DNA of 64,000 nucleotides from Typhlomys cinereus (lineage: Eukaryota; Chordata; Mammalia; Rodentia; Platacanthomyidae). Made by a program: the position numbers and the translations under genes. This document shows positions 23,260 to 34,460 of this stretch, in pieces. The notes beneath the pieces are model-generated. The model worked only from the letters and a program-made list of their open reading frames with translations. It ran no database searches and had not been told where the DNA came from. Location of the stretch: contig JALPQD010000125.1 of NCBI GenBank assembly GCA_023101885.1, positions 2,009,501-2,073,500 on the forward strand. The letters run 5' to 3'. Each line of letters opens with the position of its first letter. Positions within the stretch are counted from its first letter, which is position 1.

Positions 23260-23588
23260 TTTTATTTCAGCTCATACAAACTTATTAGGTACACCAGTTC
23301 CCTCCCTCCCTCCTCCTCCCCCCGTACCCCCTGCTCCCCCTCCCCACTCCTCTCCCTTCCCATCCCCCAGTGCCTCCCACCCCAATTCCCAGAGAGTCCT
23401 TTCTTGTGCATGACTGATTTTCCTCTGGGCCCTCCTCTCCGATGACGTACAAGGACCCAGTGGCCTTTGCCGAACCCTTTCCCATGTTCCCCTTAGGTAT
23501 AGGAACACTGCTGTGGCTGCCAATTCTTTGCCTCCAAGGATCTTGGTGCCTTTAGCAGGTGCTAGACTTTGTGAGGTCAACAGTGTGT
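23260..23588 (-). mobile_element. Nested short L1 3' UTR insertion
   Basis: 329 bases of 3' UTR only. The duplication TGGAGAAATTATTTTT is at 23244-23259 and 23589-23604. It landed at the ORF2 start/inter-ORF region of the host L1. GGTACACCAGTTCC type with a strong C-tract. Confidence 0.92.
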
Positions 23589-26500
23589 TGGAGAAATTAT
23601 TTTTAATTGTGGACTTTTTTATACTTTAATGTATTAGTTATTTACTTATTTCTATTCATACAAACTTAATACCTATTACTTATACTACCGGTCCCCTCCC
23701 TCCCTCCACCCTTTCCCAAATCCCCTTGTTCCCTCCCCTCTTTTCTTGTTCCTTTCCCCCCTCCCTATTTCCCAGTGCCTCCTCCCCCTCCCTTCCTGGA
23801 GCATCCTTTAATGTGTATGTTAAACTTTCCTCTGGGTCCTCCTCTCTGATGAGGTGTAAGGACTCAGTGGTATTTCCCAGAACTCTTTCTTTTGTTCCCC
23901 TTAAGTATAGGAACACTATTGTGGCTGTTAATCCCTAGCTTCTAAGGATCCTAGTGCCTTTAGTCGATGCTAGACTTTGAGGGGTCACTAATGTTTTGGT
24001 CAATTGTGCAGGTTATGAAAAGTCCTATTATGATTAGTTCGGCCCTATCTTGTGTGAAAGATCTTCCATATCATTGCTTCTCCCCATCTTTAGGCTCTTA
24101 CAATCTTACTGCCCCTTCTTCCGCAAATTTCCCTCAGCTTAAGGATGCGGAGAGATTAGGCTGGACTAGTTCCAGGTGATTGATATAGAGTCTCTGATGT
24201 TCTGAATTATGGTTTGTTGATTTTTTTTTTCAGTTTTGCCGCTCCTGCAATGCCCTTGGCTCCATCCTGAAAGGTATCGGATGTCACTCTCTGGCCAGAG
24301 ATAAAAAGCTGTTAAAATAGAGTTTTATTATAAGACTGTACTCGAATATAGGTGGAAGAAAAGTAGGAGACAGTGGTGAGGGGGGTTACTTTCTAACTTC
24401 AAGACTATGTGCCCTGCCTTTCTGGTGAGATCATACCCCATCAGTTGCAAATGATCAGGAAGGAAAGTCTGTTAACTTAAACAGATGTCTCATTACTTAC
24501 TTGCAGTCCTTGATGGTGGCCTATTTTCTCTGCTGTATCATGATCCCCTCTCTGCTTGTTTCTGGTGTGGCCATCCTTACCCATCCCTCCTGTTTATAAT
24601 CTTTGCAATTTCTGTAGGTATTACAGAGATTTATCTCTGAGTGTCTCTAAGTGGGTTTGGTACTAGGATCCAACTATTAAGGAGTACATATGGTGCTTAA
24701 TTTTCTGTGTCTGAGATACTTCACTCAATATAATTATTTCTAATTCCATCCATTTCCCAGCAAATTTCATTAATTCATTATTTTTGATGGCTGAGTAATA
24801 TTCCCTTTTATAAATGTACCACATTTTCCTTATCCACTAATCAACTGTTGGACATATGGGTTGATTCCATGACTTTGCTATAGTAAACAATGTTGCTATG
24901 ACCATGGTCGTTCTTGTGCTATCGAGGTGAATTTTTGCTATAAGGGGATTATTCTGAAAAGTGGAATAACAGGGTCAAATGGCATTTCAATCTTTAATTT
25001 TTTAAGAATCTACAGACTGCTCACCAGAGTGGTTGTATGAGCATGCATTCCCACTAGCAATGCAGGAGAGTTCCCTTCTTTCCACATCCTCTCCAGCATT
25101 TGATGTTATTTGTCTTGTGGATTTTTGCCTTCCTGACCAGGGGTGAGATGAAATCTCAGGGAAAGTTTTGATTTGCATTTGCCTGATGGATAAGGATGCG
25201 GAGCATTTTAAAAAATATTTGTTAGACATTTTAATTTTGTCCCTGGTAAAGTTTCTTTTAAGTACCAAGGCCCATTTTTTAATTGGCCAATTTGTTACTT
25301 TGCTGTTTAGTTTTCTAAGTTCTTTGTGCACGCTGGATAATACAGTTCTATCAGATATGTGATTAGTGAAAATTTTCTCCCAATCTGTGGTTTGCTTTTG
25401 TTCTCGAGTTACAATCTCTTTATCTGAACAGAAATTCTTTAATTTCAAGATCCCATCTGTTGAGTGATGGTTGTAGTGACTCTGCTATTGGATGTCCAAT
25501 TAGGAACTGTTGGCCTAGCCCAATCAGCTTGAGGGAGTTCCCTACTTTTTCAACTATGGTTTTTATATTCTCTGGCCTTATAGTGAGATGCTTGTTCCAT
25601 TTGGAATCAATTTTTTACAGGTTGACAAGTAAAGGTCCAGTTTTAATCTTCTGCATGTGGAGATCCAGTTTTGCCAGCACCATTTGTTGAAGATGCTATT
25701 CTTTTTCCATTGGATTTTTTGGGCCCCTTTGTCAAAGATAAATGGTTGTAGTTTTGTGGGCTTATATCTAGGCCTTCAACCCTTATCCATTGATCTGTAT
25801 GTCTGTTTTGGAGCCAATACCAGGCTGTCTTACAACTTTGGATTTGTAGTATAGACTAAGTTTTGGTATGGTGATACCTCCAGCAGTGTTTTTCTTACTC
25901 AGGATTGTTTTTGCTATCCTGAGTCTTTTGTGCCTCCATATGAATTTTGAGATTAATTGGTCAACTTCTTTAAAGAATTGCTTTGGGATTTTAATTGGAA
26001 TAGCATTGAATTTGTATATTGCCTTTGGTAAGATGGTCATTTTTATGATGTTGATTCTGCCAATCCAGGAACATGGGAGGACTTTCCATCTTCTGGTGTC
26101 TTCTGCAATTTCGTTCTTTGGATTTTAAAGTTTTCATTGTAAAGGCCTCTGACTGTCTTGGTTAGGTTTATACCAAGTTATTTCATTTTATGGGAGCTAT
26201 AGTAAATGGGATTGTTTCTCTCAGGGCGTTTTCACTTCTTCATTCTGTGCATATAGGAAGGCCAATGATTTTTGTAAGTTTATGTCTTGTCTTGCCACTC
26301 TGCTCAACTTCTGTATTAGTTCTAGGAGCTTCCTGGTGGAGTTTTTGGGATCACTCAGGTATAAGATCATGTCATCTGCAAATAGAGATAACTTGACTAT
26401 TTCTTTGCCAATTTGAATGTCTTTTATCTACCTTTCTTGTCTTATGGCATAAGCTAATATTTCAAGTATAATGTTGGATAGAAATGGTGAGAGTGGACAG

Positions 26501-26680
26501 CCTTGTCTAGTTCCTGATCAAAGTGGGAATGCTTCAAGTTTTTCCCCATTGTGTATACTCCTTGCTGTTGGCTTGTTGTATACGGCTTTTATTATATTGA
26601 TAAATGTTCCTTCCATTCCCACTGTGTCTAGCATTTTGATCATAAAAGGCTGTTGGATCTTGTCAAAAGTTTTTTCTATG

Positions 26681-26990
26681 GGGGCTGGAGAGGTAGCTCA
26701 GGGGTTAAGCCTCTGCTTTGCGGGCAGAAGGTCCTGAGTTCAGATCCTAGACCCCACGTAGACACGCCAAGCAGAAGCGGGGGCGGCCTGCGTTTCTGGC
26801 CCTGGTAGGGCGGAGCCTGTGAATCCCGGGGCAGAATAAACAAGGACGAGGTGGAGGCATCCATGGTGGTTCCCGAATTCGTCCGTGGTTCTACACACAC
26901 ATACATACATACCCACACATACATATACACATGTGCACACATGCATACACGCACAATTGAATAAATAATAAATAAAAAAAGAATAACCAA
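26681..26990 (+). mobile_element. Local tRNA-SINE copy
   Basis: The head GGGGCTGGAGAGGTAGCTCA, box B region GGTCCTGAGTTCAGATCC, GC-rich body, ACACATACATAC run and AATAAATAATAAATAAAAA tail are in order. The duplication is imperfect: AAAAGTTTTTTCTA at 26665-26678 versus a T-expanded copy at 26991-27005. Confidence 0.9.
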
Positions 26991-27004
26991 AAAATTTTTT
27001 TTCT

Positions 27005-28185
27005 ACATCTATCGAGAATATCATGTTGTCTTGGACTTTACACTGGTTTATATGGTGAATTACATTTATTGATTTGCATATGTTGAACAAACATTTTATG
27101 CCTGGGATAAAGCCCACTTGATCCCCGTGAATGATCTTTTTGATATGTTTTTGAATCTGATTTGCTAAGACTTTGTTGAGAATCTTTGCATCTGTGATCA
27201 TCAGAGAGATTGTTCTAAAGTTCTCTTTTTTAAGTGTATCTATTTTAGGTTTTGAGATTAAGACGATATTAGCTTCATAGAAAGAATTTGGTAGTGTTCC
27301 TTCCTTTGCTCTTTGATGGAACAGTTTAAGGAGTATTGCAATTATTATCTCCTTAAATATCTGGTAAACCTCTGTGCTGAATCCATCTGGTCCAGGACAT
27401 TTTTTGGTGGGAAGATTCGAGATTACTTCATTCATTTCCTCATATGTTATAGGAGTATTTAAATAATTCACAACTTCCTGATTCAATTTAGGTAATTTGT
27501 GCTTACTTAGGAATTCAGCCATCTCTTTTGTGTTGTCAAAATTTACAGAGAATAAGTTTTTGAAATATGATGTTATAATTCTCTGGATTTCTTGGGTATC
27601 AGTAGTGATAACTCCATTTTCATTTCTAATTTTGTTAATTTGTGTTTTCTCTATCCTGCTTTTGGTTAATTTAGCTAAGGGTGTATTAATTTTATTGGTT
27701 TTTTTAAAGAACCTGCTTTTTGACTGGTCGATTTTCTGTATGGTTTTTCTAATCTTAATTTCAGATATTTCTCCCCTCATTTTGCTAATCTCCTCTCTTC
27801 TACTGCTTATGAGATCAGATTGCTCTAGTGTCCCTAAAGCTTTAAGCTGCATTGTTAAGTTATTTATTTCTGATGTTTCCATTTTTTTGATGTAGGCATT
27901 AAGAGCTATGTACTTACCTCTTAGTACAGCTTTCATTGTGTCCCAAAGATTTTGATAAGTTGTATTTTCATTATCGTTCACTTTCAGGAAATCTTGAAAA
28001 TCCTTTTTAATTTCTTCCTTAATCCAATTCTCATTCAGAAGCATAGTGCCAATTTTCCAGGAGTTAATGTATTTTCTGTTCTTTGTTGCATTGTGGAAGA
28101 TAAGCTTTAGACCATGGTGGTCTGACAGGGTGCAGGCTTGAATTTCAACTTTCCTGTATATGTGGAGATTCATTTTATGGACCAA
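27005..28185 (-). pseudogene. L1 ORF2 fragment, linker and N-terminal reverse transcriptase
   Basis: About 390 uninterrupted codons, the longest L1 coding stretch here. They include WDTMKAVLRGKYIALNAYIK, CPGPDGFSTEVYQIFKE (RT fingers), [17 protein letters not shown] and [10 protein letters not shown]. The frame is cut at the 3' side by the SINE at 26681-26990 and is shifted elsewhere, so no complete ORF2 protein can be made. Confidence 0.9.
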
Positions 28186-28869
28186 TATGTGATCAATTTT
28201 GGTGAAAGTTTCGTGTGGTGCTGAGAAAAATGTGTATTCTTTGTGTGTGGATGAAAAGTTCGATAGAGATCCGTTAGGTCCATTTCAGTAAGGGTTTGAT
28301 TAAGTTCCAATGTGTCTCTGTTGAGTTTTTTTACCTGTAGATCTGTCTCATGTTGAGAAAGTGGTGTTGCAATCTCCCTAAATCTCGACGTAGACATTGT
28401 AGTGTTTGCTTAATGAATGTGAGGGTCCTGTATTGGGTACATATATATTCAGTATTGTGAAGTCTTCCTGGTGAATTATAACTGTGTCTAAAATATAGTA
28501 TCCATCTGTGTCTCTTATGATTATTTTTGGTTTCTAGTCCACTTTGTCTGATAGCATAATGGCTACCCCTGCCAGTTTCCTGGTTCTATTAGCTTGCAGA
28601 ATTTTGCACCAGCCTTTTTAGGATGTTCCTAACTTTTGTGGTGAGATGACTTTCCTGCAGGTAGCAGATTGATGGGTTGTGATTTTTAATCCAATTTTAT
28701 AATCTGTGTCTCTTGATCGGTGAGTTAATTCCATTAACATTTAATGTTATGATGGAGAAATTATTTTTAATTTGAGACATTTTTATGCTTAGTGGGTTTT
28801 GTAAGTGTCATGATTCACTTGTAGGTTTTGGTTTTCCCTTCTGTCCTCCTTGATATGCTTGTTTCTTTC

Positions 28870-30017
28870 TTCAAGTTTAAGTATCATTTCTACCATTTTT
28901 TTGAAGGCCCGGTTTGATTGACATGTATCCCTTCAAGTTGTCTTTGTGCTTGAAAATATCTCTTTCTCCCTTGATCATGACGGATAGTTTTGTGGGGTAT
29001 ATCAGCTTACATTGACATTTATGCTCATTCGATACTTGAAATACGTCTCTCCAAGCTCTTCTTGCTTTTACTGTTTCCATTGAGAAGTCATTTGTTGTTT
29101 TAATAGGTTTACCTTTAAAAGTGACTTTTTTTTTCCCTTTAAGCTCTCGGCACCATTTCTTTGTCTTGAATTTATAGTGTTTTAACTATTATTTGTCATG
29201 GCGAGTTTCTCTTTTGGTCATATCTGTTTGGGGTGTGAAATGCCTCTTGTATTTGGATGGGCCTCTCTTTTTTTAGATGTTTTAAAGTTTTCCTTGATGA
29301 TAGTTTGAAAAATTTCCTCAGGTGTGGTATTTTGGGATTCTTGCTCCCGTATTCCATGAATACATGTTAGGTTTCTTCAGGGTGTCCCAAAACTCTTGAA
29401 TGTTTCTCTCAAGTATTTTTTTGGCTTCAACAACCTCTTCCATTGAGCTGGTTAATACTCCCACTTTGTCTTCAATGTCTGAAATTCTATTTTATGCTGT
29501 CGTAGTTCTTCTGATAAGACTCTGTGTTGAGTTCTGGGTTTAAGATAACTGGCCTTTACTTCAGTTTTAAATTATGCTTGAGTCTGTTTTAACTGCTTTA
29601 TGCCTATTTCTGTTTCTTGAACTGTTTTTCTCAACAAATGTTAGGAATTACTTTTACCCACCTGCCCAGGACACGTGCAGTCCAGCCAGGACACACTGCA
29701 CCCTAGGTAAGTAACCCCTGCTCACCTGTAAACCCCTGGTAACCATCTAGTCCCAGTACCTTCAAGTATCTGTTGTGTTCCTCTTCAAAGTGGTTGATGA
29801 GGTTATTTAACTCCTCCTAGATTTCCTCTTTCATGATATTGATCATGGTAATGATCATGTTTTGAAAGTCGTTATCTTGGGTCAGGCTTTCTTGGCTATT
29901 TTCCGTGGATTTGTTCTGGTTGGAGTCTATCATTATGGGGTTATTTCCTTCAACAGGAGATTTGCTTTCTTCGGTTTTATTTCTCATGGATTTGCACTTT
30001 GACTTGGGCATTGTCAT
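28870..30017 (-). pseudogene. L1 ORF1 remnant with ~125-base foreign segment
   Basis: ORF1 protein is the RNA-binding trimeric chaperone of L1. The N-terminal segment (29817-30017) begins MTMPKSK and continues with SNQNKSTENSQE and MIITMINIMKEEI, as in the other ORF1 copies. The C-terminal side matches ARRAWRDVFQVSNEHK (28877-29080). Between CTCAAC near 29630 and TCAAGTATCTGTTG at 29762 the coiled-coil region is split by about 125 foreign bases. Confidence 0.8.
29670..29760. repeat. Inverted copy of the L1 5' UTR monomer (arm 1)
   Basis: The reverse complement, starting GGTACTGGGACTAGATGG and ending near GTCCTGGCTGGACTGC, matches 30323-30408 over almost its whole length with about ten differences. 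The spacer between arms is about 560 bases. Confidence 0.85.
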
Positions 30018-30128
30018 TTTATCTCTTAAGACCTTCTTTCAATTTCTGTGTGTTTTTGACTGAACTGAATTAGTTGAAGTGGAGTAACGCCTGCTCTGAT
30101 TGGCTGGTAGGTGAAGCTGCGAATAGTG

Positions 30129-30410
30129 GGTTACCTGGAGCTTTGAGGTGAGCACACGTGATTACCTGGGGTGCAGTGTGTCCTGGCTAGGCTGCCTGTG
30201 CCCGGTGCATGTGGGGAAAGGGGAGAGGTGCTGGTGGCGTGCACAATTATCCTGTGGAGCTGGGGAGTGGCCCAGGGGTCCTCCCCGGCCTGGAACAGTG
30301 CCTACTCAAACTTGCTGGTGGAAGGTACTGGGACTAGTTGGTTACTGGGGGGTTTAGGGGTGAGCAGGGTTTACTTAACTAGGGTGCAGTGTATCCTGGC
30401 TGGACTGCTT
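30129..30410. repeat. Two monomer-like units of L1 5' UTR, ~212 bp apart
   Basis: 30129-30194 and 30341-30410 share GGTTAC..GG, GGTGAGCA and GGGTGCAGTGT.TCCTGGCT, spaced 212 bases. This resembles the roughly 200-base promoter monomers known from mouse L1, though the sequence is not one I recognise. Confidence 0.65.
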
Positions 30411-30428
30411 GCGTCTGTTTTAACTACT
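30405..30428. repeat. 24-bp perfect direct repeat, copy 1
   Basis: Begins CTGCTTGCGTCTG and ends TTTTAACTACT; the identical sequence is at 31235-31258, inside ORF1 of the next L1 piece. Confidence 0.9.
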
Positions 30429-31600
30429 TCCTGACATTTTTATATTTAGTGGCTTTTGTAAGTCTATTATTTGGCTTTTAGGTTTTGATGTTATTATACT
30501 TCCCTTCCATCCACCTGGATACGCTTGTTTTTTCTTCAAAGTTGAATAACATTTGTAGCATTTTTTGAACGCCTTGTTTCGTAGACATGTAAGCTTTCAA
30601 ATTGTCTTTGAGCTAGAAAAATTTTCTTTCTACCTCGATCATGATGGATAGTTTTTCTGGATATATCAGACTGGGTTGACATTTTTGCTCATTTAATACT
30701 TGAAGTACATCTCTTTAAGCTCTTCTTTATTTAGTTTCCATTGAGAAGTCATTTGTTATTTTAATAGATTTACCTTTAAAGGTGACTTTTTTTTTCTTGA
30801 AGCTCTCAGCACCTTTTCTTTGTCTTGAATGTGGACTGTTTTGATTATTATTTACAATGGTGAGTTTCAATTTTGGTCATATCTGTTTGGGGTGCGGAAT
30901 GCCTCTCATATATGGATGGGCCTCTCATTCTTTAGATGAGGAAAAATTTCCTTGATGATAATTTGAAAAATTTCCTCAGATGTGATGGTTTGGGAATCTT
31001 GCTCTGGTATTTCATAAATACACATGGTAGGCTTCTTCAGGGTGTCCTATAACTCTTCAATATTTTTCTCAAGTATCTTTTTGGCTTTAACAACCTCTTC
31101 CATTGAGCTGTGAAATACTCTCACTTTGTCTTCAAGATCTGAAATTCTATTTTGTGCTTCATTAGTTCTGCTGATAAGACTCTCTGCTGAGTTCTGGGTT
31201 GAGGATAACTTGTCTTTTTGTTCAATGTTAAACTCTGCTTGCGTCTGTTTTAACTACTCTATGCCTATTTCTGTTTCTTGAACTGTTTTTCTCAACTCTT
31301 CCAAGTGTCTGTTGTGTTCCTTTTCAAAGTGGTTTTCCCTTTCATAGTATTGATCATGGTAATGATCATGCTTTGAAAGTCGTTATCCTGGGCCTGGATT
31401 TCTTGGCTTTTTTGTGAATTTGTTTTGTTTGAATCTATCGTTATGAGGTTAATTCTTTCATTGCGAGATTTGTATTCTTGGTTTTTGTTTCTCATGGATG
31501 TGTGTTTGACTTGGGCATTTTTGTTTTGTCTCTTAAGATCTTTCAGATTCTGTGTGTTTTGAATGAACTGATCTTGTTGGTATTACTACCAACTAGAAAT
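30429..31600 (-). mobile_element. L1 ORF1-only segment, head-to-tail with preceding L1
   Basis: Starts in the inter-ORF region (CCTGACATTTTTATATTTAGTGG, compare 28770) and covers ORF1 to its N-terminus (31292-31495: MRNKNQ ... IDSNKTNSQKSQE). ORF2 and 3' UTR are absent. Stops and frameshifts throughout. Confidence 0.8.
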
Positions 31601-32465
31601 AGAGATAAAATGGTCTCTTAAAAGTATCCTAAGTGCAGCATTAAAAAGAGACTATGGAGTGCTGACTAAACAGGACATCTAACTGATGGCTCAGGTATCC
31701 CCGTGCAGGAGGAGGCAACAGAAATACAAGTGGAGGACTATGGGGAGTGGTACTGCCAACTGTTGCCTCCTTTCATGCTAGGGCTACAATGCACAAAGGT
31801 TTCAGCAATGCTGTGTGAGGTCCCCTGGATCTCCACACAGCTGAAATACTAGCATTTTCCCATGCATGAGGGAGGATCTTAGAGACAGTGCACCAACCTA
31901 AGATACTGTTAGGAGTAATATCTGCCAGGGGAAGGGGAGCTCATTAGTCAACATTTAGTCCACTGGTCAGCTTTTCATGTCCCATGAGGTGTCCAGACAC
32001 ATGCCAGTGCAGATATCCTGGGTGGGATCATGTAAATCACTCATTTTGTAGGATGAAGCTTGAGCAGGAGAGACTCTAACTGGAAAAAAATCTCATGGGG
32101 TGGAATGGGAGGTATTAGGGGGTTAACAGATTAGTTAATACTGATTTTATATATAAGATTCAATTAATAAAAATAATTCATGAAAAGTTAGCCTAATCAA
32201 TGTTATTTGAACAAAAACCTTCAACTAATGAGGGTGAAAGATGATTTTCTGTCTCAAAAAGAAAGAAGTTGTTTCTTCCCTTCCACTACGTGGATACCAC
32301 ACCTCTAACTCAGATTCTGAGGCTTTCCAGGATTTGGGTAAGTGCAGCTATCCATGAGGCATCTGGCCAAACCTAGGCATAAATTATCACATACAGGAGG
32401 GATTGTAGAAATGATGTCCATTACTTATGGAACATGCTATGTGCTCAAGTTTTTGCCTGTTTTAG
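31601..32465 (+). other. 3' part of V2R intron 3
   Basis: Not part of the young L1s. An A/G-rich segment near 32085-32170 (TGGAATGGGAGGTATTAGGGGG and A-rich ends) may be an old plus-strand L1 3' end. Otherwise nothing recognised up to the exon 4 acceptor. Confidence 0.4.
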
Positions 32466-32693
32466 ATTCAAGGTGTTCTGAAGAACCTGCAGTTCATTAA
32501 TCCTGTGGGAGACCTGGTAAGCATGAACCAGAACCAACACTTGCATGCTGCTTATGACATTCTCATCAACTGGAATTTTGCACTGGGTGTTGGACTAAAA
32601 GTGAAAATAGGAGAGTTTTCTCCATATGTTCCAAGTGGGCAGCAATTACATGTATATGAAGATTTGGTGGAGTGGGCCACAGGAAGTGTACAG
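32466..32693 (+). CDS. V2R exon 4: end of venus-flytrap domain
   Basis: 76 codons, phase 0 at both ends, residues 432-507. LKNLQFINPVGDLVSMNQNQ, YDILINWNF, GLKVKIGEFSPYVPSGQQLH and LVEWATGSVQ match the conserved exon 4 of V2Rs. Acceptor GTTTTAG at 32465, donor CAG|GTTGGT at 32693. Confidence 0.94.
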
Positions 32694-33198
32694 GTTGGTT
32701 GAAAACAGTTTTTGTAGAGTAAATCTACAAATTGTATTATTAGGCCCAGTGTAGCACAATGATTCATAGATTTTCCTCAATTTGTTCCATATAATTCATT
32801 TCATTATAATTTTATGTTTGGTGCTTCCATACATGAATACAATGAACTTCAGTAATTTTTACTCTATCCTGCCAGAACCCATCTCTCTTCCATATCACCT
32901 TGGCTTCCTTTTTCCAAAAAGCTTCCTTCCTTTCATGTCTTGGTGCATGTATGGCCCCCCTGAGTTCCATCTGGATTGCCTGCATTCACATGTGGCTGAG
33001 CACTGTCTGGAACATGAATGATGTATCATTGGATACACCACTGAAGGATGTGATTTCCTTTCCCCCTTGACAGCACTACTGTCAATGGTCCCTCAGAAAG
33101 GGCTGTTTACTCATATGATCTTCCACTAAGACAACATGGTTATGAAAGGAAGATGATGAATTCTAATCTGTTGTTAACATACAAATTCTCTTTCTCAG
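32694..33198 (+). other. V2R intron 4, with old L1 3' UTR
   Basis: 505 bases, from GTTGGT to CTTTCTCAG. Most of it is the old L1 piece at 32800-33110. Confidence 0.8.
32800..33110 (-). mobile_element. Old L1 (Lx-like) 3' UTR fragment
   Basis: The order CTTCCATACATGAATACAATG, a C/T-rich block, CTGAGTTCCATCTGG, GAACATGAATGATGTATC and AGTGGTATCC-like sequence follows the inverse Lx 3' UTR. It shares the same order with 33975-34260. Confidence 0.55.
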
Positions 33199-33322
33199 AT
33201 TCCCTCCTCTGTGTGCAGTGTGCCTTGCAAGCCTGGTTTGAGGAAGTTCCATCCAGCAGGAAAGGCTACCTGCTGCTTTGAATGCTCCCCCTGTCCAGAG
33301 AATGAGATTTCCAATGCAACAG
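33199..33322 (+). CDS. V2R exon 5: cysteine-rich linker
   Basis: 124 nt encode IPSSVCSVPCKPGLRK and CCFECSPCPENEISNAT, the nine-cysteine (NCD3G) linker that couples the ligand domain to the helices. Acceptor TTTCTCAG at 33198. Donor CAACAG|GTAACT at 33322/33323 leaves one base (G) of codon 549. Confidence 0.95.
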
Positions 33323-33970
33323 GTAACTCCATGTGTTTGGGAAAAGTTCTTCACCTTCATTACCTTCTTTCAGCAGGACTAGCACATTTGCGATGTCCAT
33401 CATGGTGTATATGGTGCAGAACTCCACCATTGTTGTAGGTCTTCTTGCAGCAGGCATTAAAGATGTCAGCATATTAAGATATGAACTGGGAATATTCTCA
33501 TAAGTCTGCAATAAATGTATGAATAATAGCTAATTTAGTCGTAGAGTTAATTGTATCCACGTTTTTAGTTGTTCATTGATTTTCGTAACTGGTGAGATCA
33601 ATGCTATGTTGGCTGATTGCAGCATGGCAATAACTACTTGTAGAAAGATAACGTACAGATGCACATGAGGAGCTCAGATGCCTAATGTCCAAGGGAACCT
33701 TTCAACATGGAACAATGTCATCTAAAGTGAAGATGGTGGGGAAGGTGCAGAGCATATTCTAGAAAAGCATTGGCAATGCCTTAGGGAAATCGATGGTATC
33801 CACACTATGTGATGTCACAAAAAAATTAAGAATAACATCATACTCCAATGGATAATGCAATTCTGAGCTTATCCAGATGTTTCTATCATATTAATATACA
33901 ATCAAAATTCATTTCTTTTTAAGACATGAATTTTAGCAATAGGATATTTAAAAATTGCCAGGTGGATAAT
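33323..33970 (+). other. 5' part of V2R intron 5, no feature
   Basis: Unique AT-rich sequence. A 60-residue minus-strand frame at 33330-33511 has no recognisable family. Confidence 0.5.
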
Positions 33971-34460
33971 TTTTTGTTTTATTTTTGTAACTTCCACACA
34001 TGAATACAATGGATTGAAATATTTTCAAATCCCCCTCCTTTTCTATGTAAACCTTCTTCCAAAATAGATTCTTGTATGTGTCATCCACTGAGCTTCATCT
34101 GGGCTGATTATACTGTCATTTACCTAAGCACTTGCTTGAGCATGGATGATATATCAGTGGAAGTAGCATTGAGGAATGCTGCTCCCATTCCACTATCATA
34201 GCCCTAAACCTCCAAAGTCAATGTCCTCACAAGGCTTTCCCTCTTCCATGGTGAAATATTTACAGGCCAACTCTGATAGAGATCTTGTGGAAGAAGATAC
34301 AGTGCGGTGAATTTATGGGTGCAGTAGCCCTGTCATGTGCAGGAGAAACTAATTAACAGTACCTTTCCCTACCTTGCATCTCTTACATTTTTCCACCTTC
34401 TTTTTCACAATTGTCCAGAGCATTGGGAAAGAGAAGCATGAGGGCATTTAGCTTAAGTAG
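33971..34460 (-). mobile_element. Old L1 (Lx-like) 3' UTR
   Basis: Contains CTTCCACACATGAATACAATGG, CACTGAGCTTCATCTGGGC, GAGCATGGATGATATATCAG, GGGTGCAGTAGCCCTGTCATG and an AGAGCATTGGGAAAGAGAAG end, in the order of the inverse Lx 3' UTR that I know from mouse. Related to the piece at 32800. Confidence 0.65.

Larger units (their letters stand above)
17786..23625 (-). mobile_element. L1 element in V2R intron 3, ORF2 nearly complete in extent, with LTR, SINE and L1 insertions
   Basis: Minus-strand order: A-tail side at about 17790-17830, C-rich tract 17850-17950, 3' UTR to about 18800, ORF2 C-terminus 18824-19660, RT 19730-22200, endonuclease 22280-23240. ORF1 is absent. Interruptions are a solo LTR (20306-20861), a SINE (21163-21467) and a short L1 (23260-23588). 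A deletion near 22240 removes part of the linker between RT and endonuclease. Readable segments are shifted or stopped. Confidence 0.9.
23626..30408 (-). mobile_element. Near-full-length L1 with unusual 5' UTR and inverted segment in ORF1
   Basis: Minus-strand order: 3' UTR 23640-24600, ORF2 24600-28740, inter-ORF 28740-28870, ORF1 28870-30017, 5' UTR 30018-30408. A SINE sits at 26681-26990. The longest L1 reading frame of the window lies here (27005-28185). The 5' UTR differs from that of the other copies, and about 90 bases of it also occur inverted inside ORF1 (29670-29760). Confidence 0.88.

Noticed and set aside
26740..28185. 481-codon frame as a single gene
   Set aside because: Its last ~90 codons are translated from an inserted SINE; the rest is an ORF2 fragment.
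33266..33511. Minus-strand 81-codon frame overlapping exon 5
   Set aside because: It lies opposite a conserved V2R exon and has no family resemblance.
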